The notes under the pieces: generated by a model | Seen by the model: only the letters and a program-made list of their open reading frames with translations | Told to the model about the DNA's origin: nothing | Databases searched by the model: none | Program-made: the position numbers and the translations under genes | In this document: positions 63,328-64,000 of the stretch, piece by piece | How positions within the stretch are numbered: the stretch's first letter is position 1 | How the letters are laid out: every line of letters begins with the position of its first letter | Assembly: GCF_002835935.1 (NCBI RefSeq) | Contig: NZ_PJCF01000006.1 | Coordinates: 124,001-188,000 of the forward strand | Reading direction: 5' to 3' | From: Paraglaciecola sp. MB-3u-78 | GTDB lineage: Bacteria > Pseudomonadota > Gammaproteobacteria > Enterobacterales > Alteromonadaceae | Length of the DNA: 64,000 bases

Positions 63328-64000
63328 TTAGTCCTTTTTAGTAAAAGTGACGACCTCACCGGAGGCACACAATTGCTGTGCCTCAACTTTATTACAAGCC
63401 GGATCTATTTTAAGTAACCCTATGCCAGCTCCATTTGATAGCGTGGTTAATTTGTGATTATTCGGCTTGCGGTGTCTAACCAGCATGTTTCGCCTTTGGG
63501 TGAACCAGTTTAATGGCGAATATTTGCTGTACAAAATGCGGTTAAGCTTATCGAACCACTTTAGCAACTTATCGGGAAATTCGTTTTTGATACCGCTACT
63601 AGTGATTTGAGTAATATTTGGGCTGTTATGCCTGAATCTTAGGGTAATGTCATACACAAATGAATAGTGTACATCACCGGAGAGGATCACAAAATTGGGT
63701 GGAGTTTTGCGATTGCGAAAAATATTTAACATCACACTAGCCGTGCCTTTATGGGCCATCCAGTTTTCTGCATCAACAGTCAATGCTTTACCAAAAAACG
63801 TAAAAATACGTTGTATGATTTCAATCAGTTTTACACCAAAAATAGGTGCTGCAGAAACCATGATGACTGCCTCTTGTCCGATTAGATCCTGTTGCAATTC
63901 GCATAGCGCTTCCCAGTCCATCAGACCTGAAGGTTTACTTAAACTTGACTCTGAACGCCAACGTTGGGTGCGTGTATCTAATACCACCAGCTTGGGTGAC
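63328..64000 (-). CDS. PhoD-like metallophosphatase (start outside window)
   Basis: The frame is open to the window edge (SPKLVVLDTRTQRWRSE), so the N-terminal part lies beyond 64000; about 224 residues are visible. FVILSGDVHYSFVYDI is the metal-binding GD-x-H motif of alkaline phosphatase D-type enzymes and ITSSGIKNEFPDKL follows. Probably a phosphodiesterase or phosphatase with metals bound in the missing part. Convergent with hemE, gap 11 bases. Confidence 0.8.
   Translation of the reverse strand, partial: SPKLVVLDTRTQRWRSESSLSKPSGLMDWEALCELQQDLIGQEAVIMVSAAPIFGVKLIEIIQRIFTFFGKALTVDAENWMAHKGTASVMLNIFRNRKTPPNFVILSGDVHYSFVYDITLRFRHNSPNITQITSSGIKNEFPDKLLKWFDKLNRILYSKYSPLNWFTQRRNMLVRHRKPNNHKLTTLSNGAGIGLLKIDPACNKVEAQQLCASGEVVTFTKKD

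Noticed and set aside
1-64000. tRNA, rRNA or CRISPR loci
   Set aside because: No tRNA-like arms, rRNA sequences or regularly spaced repeats were noticed; this was by eye only.

Overview
The window reads as chromosomal DNA of a marine gammaproteobacterium of the Alteromonadales, closest in feel to Glaciecola/Paraglaciecola. This is inferred from gene content and order, moderate-to-low GC and familiar protein sequences; no database was searched. Conserved blocks seen in many gammaproteobacteria are present: fkpA/slyX/yheV/yheS; lptM-lysA-dapF-DUF484-xerC-yigB with cysE and uvrD; recQ; dnaB; zur; nudC; hemE. I found no rRNA, tRNA, CRISPR array or intact IS.

Layout. 1-4.5 kb: the end of an Mrp/complex-I-like antiporter operon, whose last gene fuses two antiporter modules. 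4.6-7.0 kb: membrane proteins (unknown, DUF502, DUF21). 7.0-19.1 kb: an envelope/mechanosensing region with five MscS-type genes (one broken), a crfX-cmpX-sigX ECF module, and a minus-strand operon DUF432-mscS-gss-QEGLA metallopeptidase, followed by a Na+/Ca2+ exchanger and a large MscS. 19.3-26.3 kb: greB, a probable small RNA, fkpA, a WD40 lipoprotein, slyX, an outer-membrane barrel, yheV, yheS and a DUF3565 gene without a start codon. 26.4-34.4 kb: an accessory, decaying region with a truncated haemoglobin plus its probable Fe-S flavoreductase, scars of a tolC-type gene, an integrase and an M28 peptidase, a secreted beta-helix protein, small secreted proteins, and several short inverted repeats. 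34.6-41.4 kb: NSS transporter, SDR/DCC pair, lipoprotein, flavodoxin with a CLCA_X-like protein, orphan exbD. 41.4-50.0 kb: rraA and the lysine/peptidoglycan-recombination-repair block. 50-64 kb: two GGDEF proteins with degenerate receivers, rarD, a chrA broken by one TGA, recQ, dnaB, an OmpA/OprF-like porin, yjbQ, cheX, zur, nudC, hemE and the start-truncated end of a PhoD-like phosphatase.

Working together. The operon at 11.3-16.3 kb is the most unusual arrangement: a DUF432 protein, an MscS channel, a complete bifunctional glutathionylspermidine synthetase/amidase (Cys59/His131/Glu147 all present) and a HExxxH/QEGLA metallopeptidase of the family that includes eukaryotic tubulin tyrosine carboxypeptidases. 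It pairs an ATP-grasp amide ligase with a carboxypeptidase-like enzyme next to a tension-gated channel, suggesting a redox/polyamine response to osmotic stress or a ligase/peptidase modification cycle; this is inference. Next to it sits crfX-cmpX-sigX, a membrane-stress module known from Pseudomonas, here with an OmpA-lipoprotein scar on its upstream side.

Limits: all homology calls rest on recognising motifs and family resemblance by eye; coordinates of scars and inverted repeats were read directly from the sequence.
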